Shown: positions 14,366-27,478, counted from the stretch's first letter. The stretch is 64,000 nucleotides of DNA from Thamnaconus septentrionalis (GCA_009823395.1 CM020510.1:7953273-8017272); one strand, 5' to 3'. Notes: generated from the letters alone by a model not told the origin. Made by a program: numbers and translations.

Positions 14366-15237
14366 GTGAGATAGTCCAGGATGGTCTAATTGGGCAGTGA
14401 TCACCTCTATCTTTCTCTGGGTGTACGACTGTCAAGGTTGCTCACAGCTCTTTGCTGATTGTAGATTTCTTTCTTTTGGCAGACGTGACAGAGAAGGAAT
14501 CTGACCTATGATATTTATAAAAAGACAGGAGGTATAAATATTAGACTTAAATATGTTTTGGACATAACTTTCGGGAGTCAGCGGTTCTCAACCATTTTTA
14601 CTCTCCACAAATACCAATTGTGGTGAATAAAAATTGTGTGGAAAATTTGCTTATTGTGTATTTCCCTTCCTTCTATGGCTTTTCTGACTTTGTTAAATGA
14701 CAACAGTGCTTGAATTTGAACAGGTAAGCGGGCGAGGCAAGCAGAGGGGTCCGATGCCTGGAGGCGACACACGCTTACTCCTGTTTCCTGTTACGTTTTC
14801 AGCGGAAGGGGTGTGTGTGGAGGTTCCTGATGACGGCTGTTGCAGAAACCAGGTGGGTTTAGGTGGCGCCAGAGGAGAGGACTGGACGCACACTTGCTCC
14901 ATCCTGGATGTCTCCTCGATGTCTCCTGTGTTTACCTTAAAGAGTTGCAAAGCTGTTTGTTCAAGGCCTTTCTCCCCCCGCTTTCCGGGGTGTGTAAACT
15001 ATGCCACCAGATAAAGGACGAAAGCGCCCCTCTGTGAGATAGTCCAGGATGGGAGGAGACATGTTCAAGGTTAAGGTATGTCTGTCTAATTGGGCAGTGA
15101 CACGGCAGGAGTTGCCTGTCACCTCTGTCTTTCTCTGGTGTACGACTGTCAAGGTTGCTCACAGCTCTTTGTTGGTTGCAGATTTTTTTTCTTTTGGCAG
15201 ACATAACAGAGAATGAATTGGACCTATGATATTTATA

Positions 15238-15282
<45 letters not shown>

Positions 15283-15710
15283 GTACCACCAAAATTCTAC
15301 CTCCAGATTTCCCATATTTTTATATCCTGTACTTATCTCAGCTTGTATATAGATTTTAGTCAGTTACTGTATTTCTGGAACTGGGCAACGACATTTCGTT
15401 GTGAATTGAATCACTGCCGTGTTTCTTTCATGATGACAATAAAAGAAAGTCTAAGTCTAAGTCCTATAAAAAGACATGGGGTATAAATATTAGACTTAAA
15501 TATTCATTGGACGTAACTTTCTAGAGTCAGCGGTTCTCAATCATTTTTACTCTCCACAAATACCAATTGTGGAGAGGAGACATCTGGGAGACATCCAGGA
15601 ACCGAGCGAGGATGCGTCTAAGGATGCACCAAGACCCCCCTAGTTTCCTTCTATGGCTATTCTGACTTTGTTGACAATGACAATAACAACAGCGCTTAAA
15701 TTTATTTTTT
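14366..15710 (+). repeat. Tandemly duplicated module B with intervening modules C and A
   Basis: Module B (starting GTGAGATAGTCCAGGATG) occurs at 14366-14723 and again at 15034-15240 plus 15465-15710, in direct orientation. Between the copies lie module C (14721-14925, shared with 19.27-19.54 kb) and module A (14925-15030, shared with 13.3 kb). Copy 1 lacks two short blocks present in copy 2. Copy 2 is split by a retroelement-tail insertion and also contains an inverted piece (15580-15643) that matches the reverse complement of part of 19480-19535. The pattern suggests repeated local duplication and rearrangement. I could not assign a named element. Confidence 0.7.
15240..15464 (+). mobile_element. 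Non-LTR retroelement 3' tail with (TA)n, inserted in module B
   Basis: The segment interrupts the second copy of module B. Compared with the unbroken copy near 14515, TATAA appears on both sides, consistent with a short target-site duplication. It holds a (TA)n array at about 15242-15278 and ends with an ACGACATTTCGTTGTG…GACAATAAAAG block plus a (TCTAAG)n-like tail, typical of teleost LINE 3' ends. No coding remnant is seen, so the copy is 5'-truncated or non-autonomous. Confidence 0.6.
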
Positions 15711-18700
15711 ATCGAGACATTGGATACATTGGAGTATATCATTAATTAAGTTAAAACATTCGTCATCGTCAAAATGTAAAAATATTTAAAGTGCAAACTG
15801 TGTTACATTCAAGAAGAAGCCATCTGAAAACACCTCCCCAATACTTTGTGTCACACGTTTTTCACCTTCAGTCTCTTGAAATATTCAACCAGATTGAGTG
15901 CAAGAGCTTCCCATTTCTTCCTCATTAATGAAAAAATTCCCTCCAAACTATTTAGTAAGATTGTCTGAACATGCCCAGAAGCAACATCCACATCATGTCT
16001 AGGATGCACTAGAAGGAGCAAATTTCCCTGAGATGACTGAAGTATCTATCAGGAAGTCAATGACAGTTTTTCAGATGATGGCTGAAATGCCGCTCTGGCC
16101 TTTGAAGCAAATTCCCTATTTTGATTGGGAATTGTTCTTCCTCCCCCTTCCACAGTGTGGACCAGCGAAACAAGGCCCAGCTGTACAAGCCTGTGATTAC
16201 ATCTCATCTCCCCCGACCGCTTGCCCCTAAAGCTCCCCAGCACCTCCACCCCTTCCTCCCCACACGGCAGACATGTTGCTCAGGATCCGATCTGCATTTG
16301 CGAGGTGTCTCGGATCAAATTGGCTTGTTTTCCAGATACGAGTGCGAAACCGGTAGCTCCTCAGCGCCGCGTGCCAAGAGCTATATTTTCAGACGAAGAG
16401 GGCGGTTCTCTCAGATGTGTGTCTTAGTCCAAAAAAAAACAAAAAACAAAACAGTGAAGTGGTGCTGCTTGGGGCTCACCTACCGCCGTAACGTGGCAAG
16501 AAAAAAGGAATCTCTCCAGATATCTGGGTGGCTCGCAGGGCGCTGGGCGGAGGGGCAGCTCGCTGATTCAGCTGCAGGTTATTGTCCCTCAAAGACGCTT
16601 CCTCGCAGTGAAAATATTGTGATACATCTGCTCATATTTAGCTCTCACACAGACGCAAAACCTGTCCACACACACTCGCCCACACCCTGCCACCCACGCC
16701 GTCTGATGTGTTGCGTTGTCAGCGGGGACTCGAATCGATAAAAAAAGTACAGATATCTTCTGCTTAAAAATTCCTCTCAGCCCTTCTGGAGACCTTTTGT
16801 TTTTAGTACATATATGGAAACTGTGTTTTTCCAAGATCAGGTTGGTTATGTCATCATGGACGTGGTTGAAATAACAGGACTGGACACTTGGAGCAACCTT
16901 AGTTTTATCAGCTACTATGTGTTGTGTAGGCTAGCAGTGTAGGTCAGCTGTGTTAACAATAACAACGGTGGCCTCTATTTATTATTTTCTTCTTTCAGTG
17001 CTAACTAGAAGAAATGGCCCAAGCTCAGAATACATCCTGCCTCAGTGTATTGCAGTTTTTGGTCCTTGCAGTACTTCAGAAATTGATTAACCCAACAACT
17101 GCTGGTGTCAAATCTGTTTCTTGTCCCTGAAACAAACAAAGGTTTCTGACTAAGGGTTGGCCTTTTGCGTTCCTGGTGAGAGTAGACCGCGAAAAGGAGA
17201 AAGGGCTCTCAACGGGCAGTTGGAAGGAGGTTGAGGTTTCCAGACAAACACACATCCTTCAATTGTTAGACAAGTGGGGACGGCCCGTTGACTCATATTG
17301 TCCTGCTTTGCCCCCGTGAGTTTTGGACGTGACGGCACGCCACCGAGTCGAACCCTTTCCTTTCCCCTTAATACAGCTTTGGTTGCTCTGAAAACGGCCC
17401 CCAGGCTTGCCCTTTACAGCCCACTTTTCAATCTCAGTGGACGAAAAATTAAAACCTCAGACACTCCAGCCATCTTATTCTGGCAGGAACTTGAGAGACT
17501 TCCAACATCTAAGCCGCATCCTAAAACAATGATCCACTTCATTGCATCTGAAGGAACTGTATATGGCACGAGACCTTTGGATAACCCTCCGTGACCCTCG
17601 AGGCTTTCGGACTGAGGCCCCAAACAAGAAAGGAGAAGGCAGTCATTTCTGCACCGTCTCCTTCTTCTCTTGTTATTTGTTCAGTATGTAGAACAAATTT
17701 CCTCGTGTTGCAGGCACGGAGGGATCCGTGCGGCGAACTGTGGATCAACCTCAGCTTACCTTATGGAGCTCGTTATGATGCCACAGAGTTCAGGCCTGAC
17801 AGATCCAATAACCCCTCCGCCGTCATTCTGGGGGAAGAAATTGCTTGGAGCCATCGGCACCCAAAAAAAAAAAACGCCCTGCGCCTCACCCCGCGTTTAA
17901 AGTTATGATCCTTATCATAATTAATTCAATAAAGCGGTAATGTGCTGCAAACCTGGCAACCCCCCTGCCTTGACCAGCGAGCGGGGGGATATAGGCTTTC
18001 AGGTCCGCGGTGCCTCGCTGACTTCAGTGTCGAAGGTAATGGGGAGCAGGCAACAGTTAGACAGTGATATGTCTGCAGCGGCGCGAGTAAAGAGGCCTAA
18101 TCGAATTTGTCTTAGACTTTAAAAAAGATACTTGCAGGGGTTTGTGTTAATAACCTAATAATAATAAGAAATGGAAAGCCGATCCAAGGTCAACAGTGGA
18201 GTCCCCCCCCTTTTTTTTTTCATTTTCGGGGGGCGGGGGGGTCTGCTGCTCCAGGTAATTGGCTTCCTTCCTGTGGATGCACACGTCGGCTTCCAGAGAC
18301 GCCGATTGAGCGACCGAGTCCAGCATCATCCGTGAAGGAAGAAAAAACCTCAAAGGCAAATCAATTAACAACAGCAGAAACTCATCAGGAACCTTTAATA
18401 GAAATCAAAAGAGAACACGACACCCCCAGCCGCCCCCAGAACTGCAGTAGTTGTGCCAAAACTTTAATGCAAAGGGCTGTGGAGAGCGGCTGTCCCCTCC
18501 AACCTCCGCTGCCAAGACACATTACCTGCAATAATATCAATATTATCAGTGAAAACAGACGGAACTTCATCACAACATTTTAGCGTAATTGGGAACGTGA
18601 CCCAGCTTCAGATGAGAAAAACTTTAAGCCGCTCGTGTATGTTGTTCCACCTGAGCTGTAATTATTTTAACGGACTTCTGAAGATTAAGAACCACGATTA

Positions 18701-19265
18701 GCTCGGCGTCGACGCGCTCCGAGTGGCTCGGGCCATCAACTCGCTAGTTTCTGTTTTAGTGTTTATAAATGAGCGACCCCCCCCCCCCACAACCCCACAC
18801 CCAGTGTTTGGAAATGATGTTATTGTTGGCAGCAGTGCGGTTCTCCAAAGTTGTTTCCCTTTTGGACGCAGACGGTGTATTTTTGTCTCCAATTTCAACA
18901 AACATTCAGATATCGAGAGCTGCGTTTGGCGCCATTTTCAACTAGCGACACTCCGGCGCTGCGAACGCGGTCACGGTGTTAGTTGGGCACGTCGGGAGGG
19001 AACCGTCCTGGAAAGATGGGGAGCCGTCTCGGCAGCTCGACGCAAAGCCAAACACGGACCTTGTTCCTCTTTCCCCCGGAGCTGTTGGACGGACACGCTG
19101 TTGACAATGTGTGCAACAGTGTGGAAACGCATCGGCGTGGAAAGGGTCGAGCAGATACGCTCGCCGTTCACGCATCGACTCGACTGCTGAATGGAAGGAA
19201 AAGAGAGATTCGAGAAAAAAAGAGAGAAAAGTGTTGGAACAACAGCGCGGCAGCGAGCAGCTGAA
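15711..19265. other. Intergenic, unique sequence
   Basis: No gene is recognised. This stretch is almost free of long microsatellites and is more GC-balanced than its left neighbour. CpG dinucleotides become frequent at about 18690-19265. A C-rich run lies at 18776-18788. Several open frames of 60-155 codons exist but have no recognisable domain or initiation and splice context. Confidence 0.45.
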
Positions 19266-19535
19266 CAGGAAAGCGGGCGAGGAGGGAAGCAGCGAGGTCC
19301 GATGCCTGGAGGCGATGCGCGCTTACTCCTGTTTCCTGTTACGTTTTCAGGGGAAGGAGTGTGTGTGGAGGTTCCTGATGACGGCTGTTTTACCTCAGAT
19401 TACCTAAAATTAGTGCATCCTTGAATCCCTTTACGGTTTGTCAATGAACTTTTCAGACTCTTGCAGAAACCAGGGGGGTCTTGGTGCTGCCGGAGGAGAG
19501 GATTGGACGCATCCTCGCTCGGTCCTGGATGTCTG
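19266..19535 (+). repeat. Mosaic repeat, module C, second copy
   Basis: The segment from CAGGAAAGCGGGCGAGG to about 19388 matches 14721-14845. Next come about 72 bp absent from the 14.8 kb copy (19389-19460), and then the match resumes at GCAGAAACCAGG up to the GGATGTCT block. The part at 19480-19535 also occurs inverted at 15580-15643. Both copies of module C are open in the same frame over about 30 codons, but no gene model follows from this. Confidence 0.7.
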
Positions 19536-19539
19536 ACCA

Positions 19540-22500
19540 ATGTTTGCACTCGGCCAACCCGCTCCCCCCTCCACCCTCCAACCTCCCACCCCGACTGCCT
19601 TCCCTCCCCCAGCTTGGATTGATTCAATTGGATCAAGATGACACCAATAATTGGCTCAAGCTGGAGACGGTGTGCAGACCCAACGATCCATATCTGACTC
19701 CCCTTTTTTGTTGCGACGGCGTCCCCTTTTTTCCCGCGCCGCGCTCCATTTGGAGCGGTTTACCTTGGCTCCATCGCAAGTGTTTCGGCCCGAATCCCCC
19801 CGCTGGACGCAACAAGCGCGCTGACATCATGAGAGTGATGGAGAGGTTACATATTTCGCAGATGTCTGGGAAATTAACAACACCGTGCCGGCTTTTCTTT
19901 TCCTTTTCTTTTCTCTCCACGGTCACCCAATTTCATCCCTTTTTTGTTCCAAGTCCCCCGAGGACACACGAGGAGCGGGAAGCGGATGAGGTGGCTTGTG
20001 TGAAATGTCCCTGTTTGGTATCAGTGTCCATGACGTATGGGAGGAGCAAATAGACGGATAACCTCAGGAAAATGATATATTTTAAGTGTCTGGGCTGAAA
20101 AAAGAGGGAGGCTGGAAATCCTAATAACCAAGAGACAGATGAGGTCTAAAAGACGGAAGCGTCCGCATGTTGGAAAAAAGTCACTTTGGGTGCATAAAGC
20201 AAAAGAACACTGAGGCTGCTCAGCGCTGATTTATTTTTTAAGGGGATGCCCAAGCAAAATGTTTAACACCCTAATGAATGTAAAGTAAATTGCTCGTAAG
20301 TGCAGCAACGCGAGCGGTCAACGCTTAATCAGAAACAATATACATCTCACAACTCTGACCAGTGACCCGCCATCGCTGGCTAAACGGCTCTGACATGTTT
20401 GTTATGATTAGAAATTCCTGACTACTGGAATCTACTTTCACCTTTCAGGTTCAGGCTTTTCTTTCTTGTTTCTTTTTCTCTGGTCACAGCGACGTCTTGG
20501 CCCTGTTGATTTTCTGCGCTAAAAACGGGACGGGCATTGGTGGAAGAAAAATGTTTGCGAACATCTCATGTGTTTGTGATGTACTGCATTGCGCTAAGAA
20601 TAAGTCTTAAGTCTCCTAGTTTCCAGTTTGTGTTATTGTGGCCACCGGCATTTACCCAACACGCTGCATGTGCACTGTTCCGTCCACCTCAGAACTGAAC
20701 GTTTCAGCATGATGACAGTGTCCCTTGCAACAGTGTACAAGAGAACAAGAATAATTTACATTTTGTTTGTGTGCCTCTGATGCAGACAAACTTTTTGAGA
20801 CACACTGGTTAAATAATTGAGAATTTACTCAAATTTTCAGGGCCCCAAAAAATTTTCCACCCCAGTTCAGGAACTCGGGATTTGATAGCTTGATTGGTCC
20901 CGGAAATGTCTTGTGGACTTGTAGGCCAGCTAAATTAGGTAAATGGTTCAGGTTATCAGGGCATCATCTGTCGACAGTCCGCCGCTGATGCATTTAATCA
21001 AGCACTTTATCTAATTTTCCAGCCCATCCCTACAGGCCGGGCGATCCGGACTCCCAGCGCTAATCTGACCTGCCACGTTGTCCCGAAGCTAAAACCTCAC
21101 GGATCCCGTTGCTTTGTCACCAACGTTACGGAGATGCAGATTTCCCATCGGCGGGATTTCCTGGTTCGAACGCTGCATCTCGGCCCCGCTGGCCGGCCCG
21201 GGCCCATTATCTAACATGTTTTCTATGCAGCATGGGTCAAGCAGAGTGCAGAGCTCAGGGAGAAACACTATACCTGTATTTCGGAGCCAGCTGGAGGTGC
21301 GGCCATCGGCAGGTCAGAAAGGAGAAGAATGAGTTTCAGGTGGGTCACACTCAGAAGTGGGCTGGACGAATCCCACAGAGGACGAAAGATAAAAGCATTT
21401 TGATTCCCAAATCCTTTGAAACCAGTGTAAATTGTCAGTTTGTCTCATCAACTGTTCATTCAAATACTGTTGCAAAGCATCTCAAACATGCCCTTTTTTT
21501 TTGAAAAGCTAAATTAGTCTGTGGTGGTTGCTTGGGGTTTTTAAACCAATCAAAGAAGGCTGCTGTCACGCTGTCACTGCAGAGCCAATCACACCATCCC
21601 CTGTTTATTGACACAGCGCTGACCTTAGAACCCGGCCTGTGCCTGCCAAGAGGTACGATATTAGTCACGGTAGCTTGCTGTCTGACTATGTGTGTGTGTG
21701 TGTGTGTGTGTGCGCACATGCATGCGTCCTTCGGGGGGCGCACAAGTGCGCAGCTTCCGTTTTTTTTCCTGCTCACGTGTGCGCGGCCGAGATGTTTGGC
21801 TGCAGCGCTCGACAGCAGCCGCCAAAGCCAATACCTGTCTAATTCTCTAGACCATGGGAATCAGTGGCGGCGCGCACGCAGACAGTAAAATATTTAACAG
21901 ACACATTTGCAGATGAAACGATGTTTTAGGCAGCAGACCCACATTAGCCAACAAGCAAACACATGTTCACAGAAAACCTACAGTGAACAGTGATTGAGTG
22001 GCAATTAGATTTCTAAATGTTTGTCTTTTCTTTCTTTGAGCTAAATGCATGCAAAAGACTATCAATCATAGTGATGAGAACTCTGTGTCTCCTCTTCCTA
22101 TGAGCCTTCTGGATCACTCACAAAATAGATCTGGATCACATGAATCATTTGAGTCCCTTGAGTCGGTACTAAATGGTCGACACTGTGGATCTAAGTAAGC
22201 TCTGAAATAAGCTTTTCGGCCACAGCTACAGCTACAGGGTAAACGAGGCGCTTAGGATCTGAGTTTCTGAGCTGATGTGTCCTGGATGAGTCTTCATAGA
22301 CCACTGCCAGACTTGGGATCTGCCACATACCCAACCATCCAACCAGGCTAGTTTTTGCGACAAGTGCAAGGGCAAACTGTAGGACTCCTGACTGGCCAAT
22401 CAGGAGTTGATGTATTGAGTTTGTGACAAGCGGCTCGTGTTGGAAGTTGAGTGTACGTGGGGACACACTGACTGATTGTCCTCCACTGTAAGAGCATGAC

Positions 22501-23830
22501 AGGAGGTGGTCGAAGGCCAAAAATTGCAGTACTGGGAGCCGACTGCAGGGTGGAGCGGCCGAGAGCCAGACAAAGGCCGTCTATTTCACTCATGTCAAAC
22601 GCGGCGGCGCCAAAAGCACTTAAGTCTTGTTGAAAGCTAGCCCCACGTGGATTTTCTTTCCCCCTTTACTTTTAAAGTTTGCACAGCAGTCTAAAGAACT
22701 GGTGCTCTGCCAGCACGGCGAAAGGCGATGACATTGCTTGCATCCGGTAGTCGGGCTGGCTAACGGCAGACGAGTGCACGACTCCTGATGAAGAGAGGTT
22801 GCATTGGGAGCGCAAGAGGAGGAGGAGGAGACAAAGTGCGGAGACAGAGAGGACGAGAGAGGACAGAGTGTCGGTGGCGAGGCGAGGTTCCATTTCACTT
22901 AATGTAACGGTGGAGGGCTGGGAGCCCCCGCGCTGCCCGGACTGGGCTCGTTAATGTAAATAGCCGTCGCTGCCCCCAACACTCAGGCACATGTGAGCGC
23001 GCCACGGTCGTGTTATATGACTCTGCCTAACCAAACAGCACTCACAGACACAAGCATTCCTTCTCGGGCTCTTTTCCCATCACTCCAGCGAGACAGTGGC
23101 GGCTGGAGTTGGGGGGTGAGGGGAGGAGGGGGGAGGGCACGGGGGAGACAGAAGGAGAGGGAAGGGAGAGAGAGAGAGAGATCGGGGCGACGAGAGAGGA
23201 AACATTTCTTTGGCACGAAACAAAACACAATTACCGGGGAGACATGCTTCTTTTATGTCGACATACTTCTCTGCAACATAAAGTTAGAAGAGACAAAAAG
23301 GGGGAGAGAGAGAGCGGGGGAGAGAGAGAGAGAGAGGGAGAGAGAGAGAGAAGCCGTCTATGGATGGAGAAAAGGAAGCAGAGATCTCCTGGAGCGAAAA
23401 AAGTTCACGATCTCCTTCAGAAATGTCCTTTTGCGCCGAGTTCAGCAGTCTCTCAGGGACCCCGAGTGCCATGACCTGATTGGCCGTCAGCCCGAGAGTG
23501 AGGCGCCTGATTGGCCGTGGCACATTCCAGAGTCGAACCCACTCCAACTTACATTCCCATTGATGTCGCCCTATCAAGTTATACGCGACCGCCGGAGATG
23601 GTTGAAATGTGCTTTAAAAAGCAACAAAAGTCGCCCCTCCGGCTCGAGAACAGTGTCAGAGAAAAACTTCCACCTTGGCCATGCAAACTTTGTGTGTGTG
23701 TGTTAATAATACTATTATTATTTTTTTTTCAAACATATTCCCCTTCCTTTCAAAACCTTATTTATTATGTCACCGATAACATCCCTATGATATTGCGAGC
23801 GAGGTGAAAAGTTCAAGTTCACAATGGAGG
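19540..23830. other. Intergenic, unique sequence with possible conserved non-coding DNA
   Basis: No gene is recognised. Microsatellites are scarce, with one (TG)n at 21688-21712. Purine-rich (GA)n tracts lie at about 23165-23190 and 23305-23355. The part at about 20880-21080 contains clustered AT-rich homeodomain-type cores next to GC-rich sequence and looks like possible conserved non-coding DNA. This is an impression only. Confidence 0.4.
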
Positions 23831-23837
23831 CCTCCCT

Positions 23838-24049
23838 TCCACGCGCGGTGCTCCGGCGTCGGCGGCCGTCAGTCAACGGCCTCGTCACATGTGTCGGGCC
23901 GAACCGCTCGCCCCGGGCCGCCCTCGCCTCGTTGCCCCATGGGTTAAAACAATACGCTACATCCTTCCATTGTGCCCGCCTTGCCCCGCCTTAAAGCGTA
24001 CGGCCTCCCGTCAGCCCCTGTTGCGTTGGTTCCCGGTGAACGTGGGCGC

Positions 24050-24103
<54 letters not shown>

Positions 24104-24330
24104 CCGTCCCTCCGCCCCTTACTGCCGTGTGTGATGTGTGCGCGCGGTGGTCACGCGTGCCGCCTCAGAGGGGAAGCGGACGTTCACACATGCACCCGTA
24201 CGCGGGAATCCATTAAGCCCCATTTAAAACAAACTCAACCTGCGCCGCCGCTTCCTTTTTCCTACGGCGGAGCTTTTTCATCCGCAGGCTGACCCAGAGG
24301 CGAGCGGCCCGGCTCTGCGCTCAGAGTTGA
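23838..24330. other. CpG-rich segment without a recognised gene
   Basis: CpG dinucleotides are dense from the CACGCGCGG block near 23840 to the GAGGCGAGCGGCC block near 24300, interrupted by a (TG)n array at 24051-24102. No open frame here has a recognisable product. It could be a CpG island marking an unannotated first exon, or simply a GC-rich patch. Confidence 0.4.
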
Positions 24331-24507
24331 AAGACGGGGTCAAAGCCTGAGGTGACTCCATGTAGGTGAGAGGTCACCGGCGCAGGCCAGGACAAATTGG
24401 TTTGCTCGCCTGGTGCAGCAGGGTGACGAGCGGCGGCGTGAGTGAGCTATCCACACGATGAGTGTCCGAGTGGCAGAACTGACAAGTGGTGACAGCTTAT
24501 GTAATGG

Positions 24508-24540
<33 letters not shown>

Positions 24541-24849
24541 TGCACCTGAGAGATCCAGTGGAAATGAGAACACACGGTATCAATGAGTTGAATTGAACAC
24601 TGCACTTTTGATTGGTGCATTATAGATTCTAAAACATTGATTCTGATTCTGATTCTGATAAAGTAAAACTACATTTTTGTAAAATAAATGAATAAATAAT
24701 TCTGCATCTCATTAAACCACAATTGAACCTTGAACTCAATTTAGTTGCAACAACTGCCACTTTAGCTTTTGGGCTGCATGGGCATGTAGACCACAAAGGA
24801 TGATGCATTTTTTTTTTTTTTTTTTGCTAAATAAAAACAATATTTCTAA

Positions 24850-25105
24850 AATTTCGCACAATTGCGATTTCCAGGTGTTTCCATTGAATGGTGTGATAGC
24901 CGTAATTCTCATAACGCGCCATTTTCACTTGAAGTGAACTGGTCACATGACCCTGTCCGTCACGTCTGCTGACATGTAAATGCGAAAAAGTGTTTCCATG
25001 ACACTTTTGCAAAATACTTCTTTATCGATACGTCTGAAAAACCACCTCATGAGAGTTTATTGTGATATTTGGGGTTTGTGCAATATTAGGGGTAATGGAA
25101 ACGCA
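24850..25105. repeat. Possible degenerate DNA-transposon-like repeat
   Basis: The segment is bounded by GTGTTTCCATT (about 24876) and its near inverse AATGGAAACGC (about 25096). Internal sequence repeats the TTTCCAT theme (about 24990). Short inverted ends around AT-rich DNA suggest an old non-autonomous DNA transposon, but no target-site duplication was established and the family is not named. Confidence 0.3.
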
Positions 25106-26055
25106 GCAGTTGACACATTGAGCTAGCGCTTGTTTGCACAATGGGTCCCATCTGCACAAGTATGCAATAAACGCTCTGCATGACATGAAACACAAATACA
25201 AATTTGTCACTGGCAGCCTGATGCCAAGACGAGTCAGTGTTAAAAGCAACACATTTCTATTCGCATTTCTGCTCTGATGGAAAAGTTCCTCCCTGCTGCA
25301 GCTGCGGCCAGATTAGCGAGGCACCACGAATCCTGTTCCCTCTTGTTTATCATTCTCATCAGTAGTAACACTGCCGCTCGAAATTCCAGCTAATTCGGAG
25401 CCTCAGACGTTGTGCGAGTGCTCTGGCGAAGCACCAAGAGGAGCTGTTGTGTGGCCCGGAGATGGAAGCGGGCCAGAACTAAATGGTAAATTAAATAAGC
25501 TCACGTTTGGAGGAGAGGGAAGAGAGTGAGAATGGGAAGCGAAGCCTCGTGCGCATCAGGTAGTTTCCAGGGCTGAGTGTGCTTGGAAGGCTGTCATGAC
25601 AAAACAATAGGCTGCTATTCACGATTCAGGGAAGCGGAACATTTAATATTTTGTCATGAGCAAGAGGTAAGAGGAAGTTCCAAGGAAGAGAAACATATGA
25701 AGCGCAACAGAAACAAAAGGATCTCCTTTGCAAAATTCCAGCGCTGGACTCTGGAAACAAGAGAAACACTTTCAAACATTTTTTTTGTCCTCATCACAAC
25801 AGAGAAATTACACAGAAAATAAGGCTCCAGTCAAAAGAGAAAGTCACTCAACACGTCACGCACACACTTCCAAAACACAGAGAGAGAATTTTCTGAAGTA
25901 TTCCACATTTTGCTTTTTGAAAATTTGTGGAGAGAAAATAAGATGCGAGTTTATGAAACAATATCAATGATTAAAACATTGCTTGAATTAATCAGATGTT
26001 TCACAAGCATTAACCACATTAAGGAGAGCATCTAAAGCATGAGTGCACATGCGCG

Positions 26056-26092
<37 letters not shown>

Positions 26093-27302
26093 CATGGTAT
26101 TAGTGCTGTCCTGGTGGTAATTTGAGACCGGAGGGGACTTTTCAGAGGAAAGCAGCTCAAAGCTAAGTGAGAGCAGCTGATGTTGCATCATACTTCAAAC
26201 ATTTTTCAAATTAACAATATGTCAAAGGCTATGGAGCACTCTCCGGTGCACACTCACACACAGGGACTCACACACTCACACGTACACATACACACTCAGA
26301 TGTGCTTTATGACAAGAGAAAATACCCAACCACCTCTAAAGAAAAATCCGCCCTGTGTCAGTTTGGCCAGATTAAGGAAGAGGGGGCGTCGGAGGGCACT
26401 GGGTATCACGATAAGAGGGAGGGAGGGAGAAAGAAAAAATGTCACACTAATCCGGAACCTCTATTATCTTAAGATTCTGAAGCTGCAGGGACGGGGAGGG
26501 GAGGAGTGGGGGGTTCTCACTAGTGGCGGACGTTGCAGATGTTTCTGGAACAGTCCGAGGCCAGCTGTTGGAATGTTTTCCCACTGCATGAGGAGGCGAG
26601 GGCAGCAACACGATTGGCTTCCCCCACGGAGGGTCACGTGACTCGGGTCATGTGACCGAGGAGAACTCGACCGGCCGGTTTGCCAGCTGAGCCGGTCATC
26701 AGCTCGAACCGGAGCCTGCCCACGACCGTTGCCCTCATCCAATTATCTGCAGCCTCAAATGCACAGGAAGGGGCGGGGCTACAAAGACTGCACACCCCTG
26801 GAGATCCAGCCTGGTGGAAAGGGACTGAGGTCAGTCATGCAGATGTGCATACTGTGCTAAAAAAAAAAAAAATCCAAGATGATGATCAAAAGATAGTTGT
26901 TTGATTGGACACTGTGCAGCCGTAACATTTTGCAACGTTAACTGATGACAGTAAGGTACCTGAGGCCGTATGGACAAGTGTTAACCACAGACATCTCTCA
27001 GTCCTCAAATATAAACACCTGTGACACCTGTTATGACACCTGTTATGTGACAATATAGAAGTCAAAACCGATTTACATTTTCTGTCAAAGTAATTTATCA
27101 GCTTATTTTAAGAAGATACAACACAATTCTTCACATTTTGATGTGCCTGAATGTATGTTAATTCCCCAAACAGCACCTCTCAATTGCTCATATTACATAT
27201 AGGACTTTCAGAATCCTCTGATGCACGAGCTATTTTGAGAGGAATGGAGTGTAGTTCAGCGAGTCAAGTCGGTTTTGTTCTTGGCCACAGTTGCTTTGAC
27301 CT

Positions 27303-27320
27303 AACGCCCCCTAGTGGTGC
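27303..27320 (-). promoter_or_regulatory. CTCF-like motif
   Basis: Read on the minus strand the site is GCACCACTAGGGGGCGTTA-like. The CCACTAGGGGGCG core closely resembles the vertebrate CTCF consensus. Assignment is by eye; binding is inferred. Confidence 0.45.
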
Positions 27321-27438
27321 ATCCTTCTGGTGAAATAAGATGACATCACGAGTGTAATAATAATAATAATAATAATAATTATAATAATGCTAATTACAAT
27401 AATTATAATAAACTGAAGATAGAGAGACAACATGTATC

Positions 27439-27478
<40 letters not shown>

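Noticed and set aside
16121..16741. 206-codon open frame
   Set aside because: Low-complexity chance frame in GC-balanced intergenic DNA. It has no recognisable motif, no codon or splice support, and overlapping frames are equally open.
14697..19424. Shared reading frame between the two module C copies (GGD(T/A)RLLLFPVTF)
   Set aside because: The frame is shared because the nucleotides are duplicated. The other frames are equally preserved, and neither copy leads to a gene model.
19481..20053. 190-codon open frame
   Set aside because: It begins inside the mosaic repeat module C and continues through proline-rich unique DNA. No recognisable domain and no supporting signals.
21160..21180. A tRNA-like B box (GGTTCGAACGC)
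   Set aside because: No matching A box at the right distance and no cloverleaf can be drawn, so no tRNA gene is called.
22993..23706. 237-codon open frame rich in Arg/Glu/Gly
   Set aside because: It is largely the translation of a purine-rich (GA)n/(GGA)n tract, with no family resemblance.
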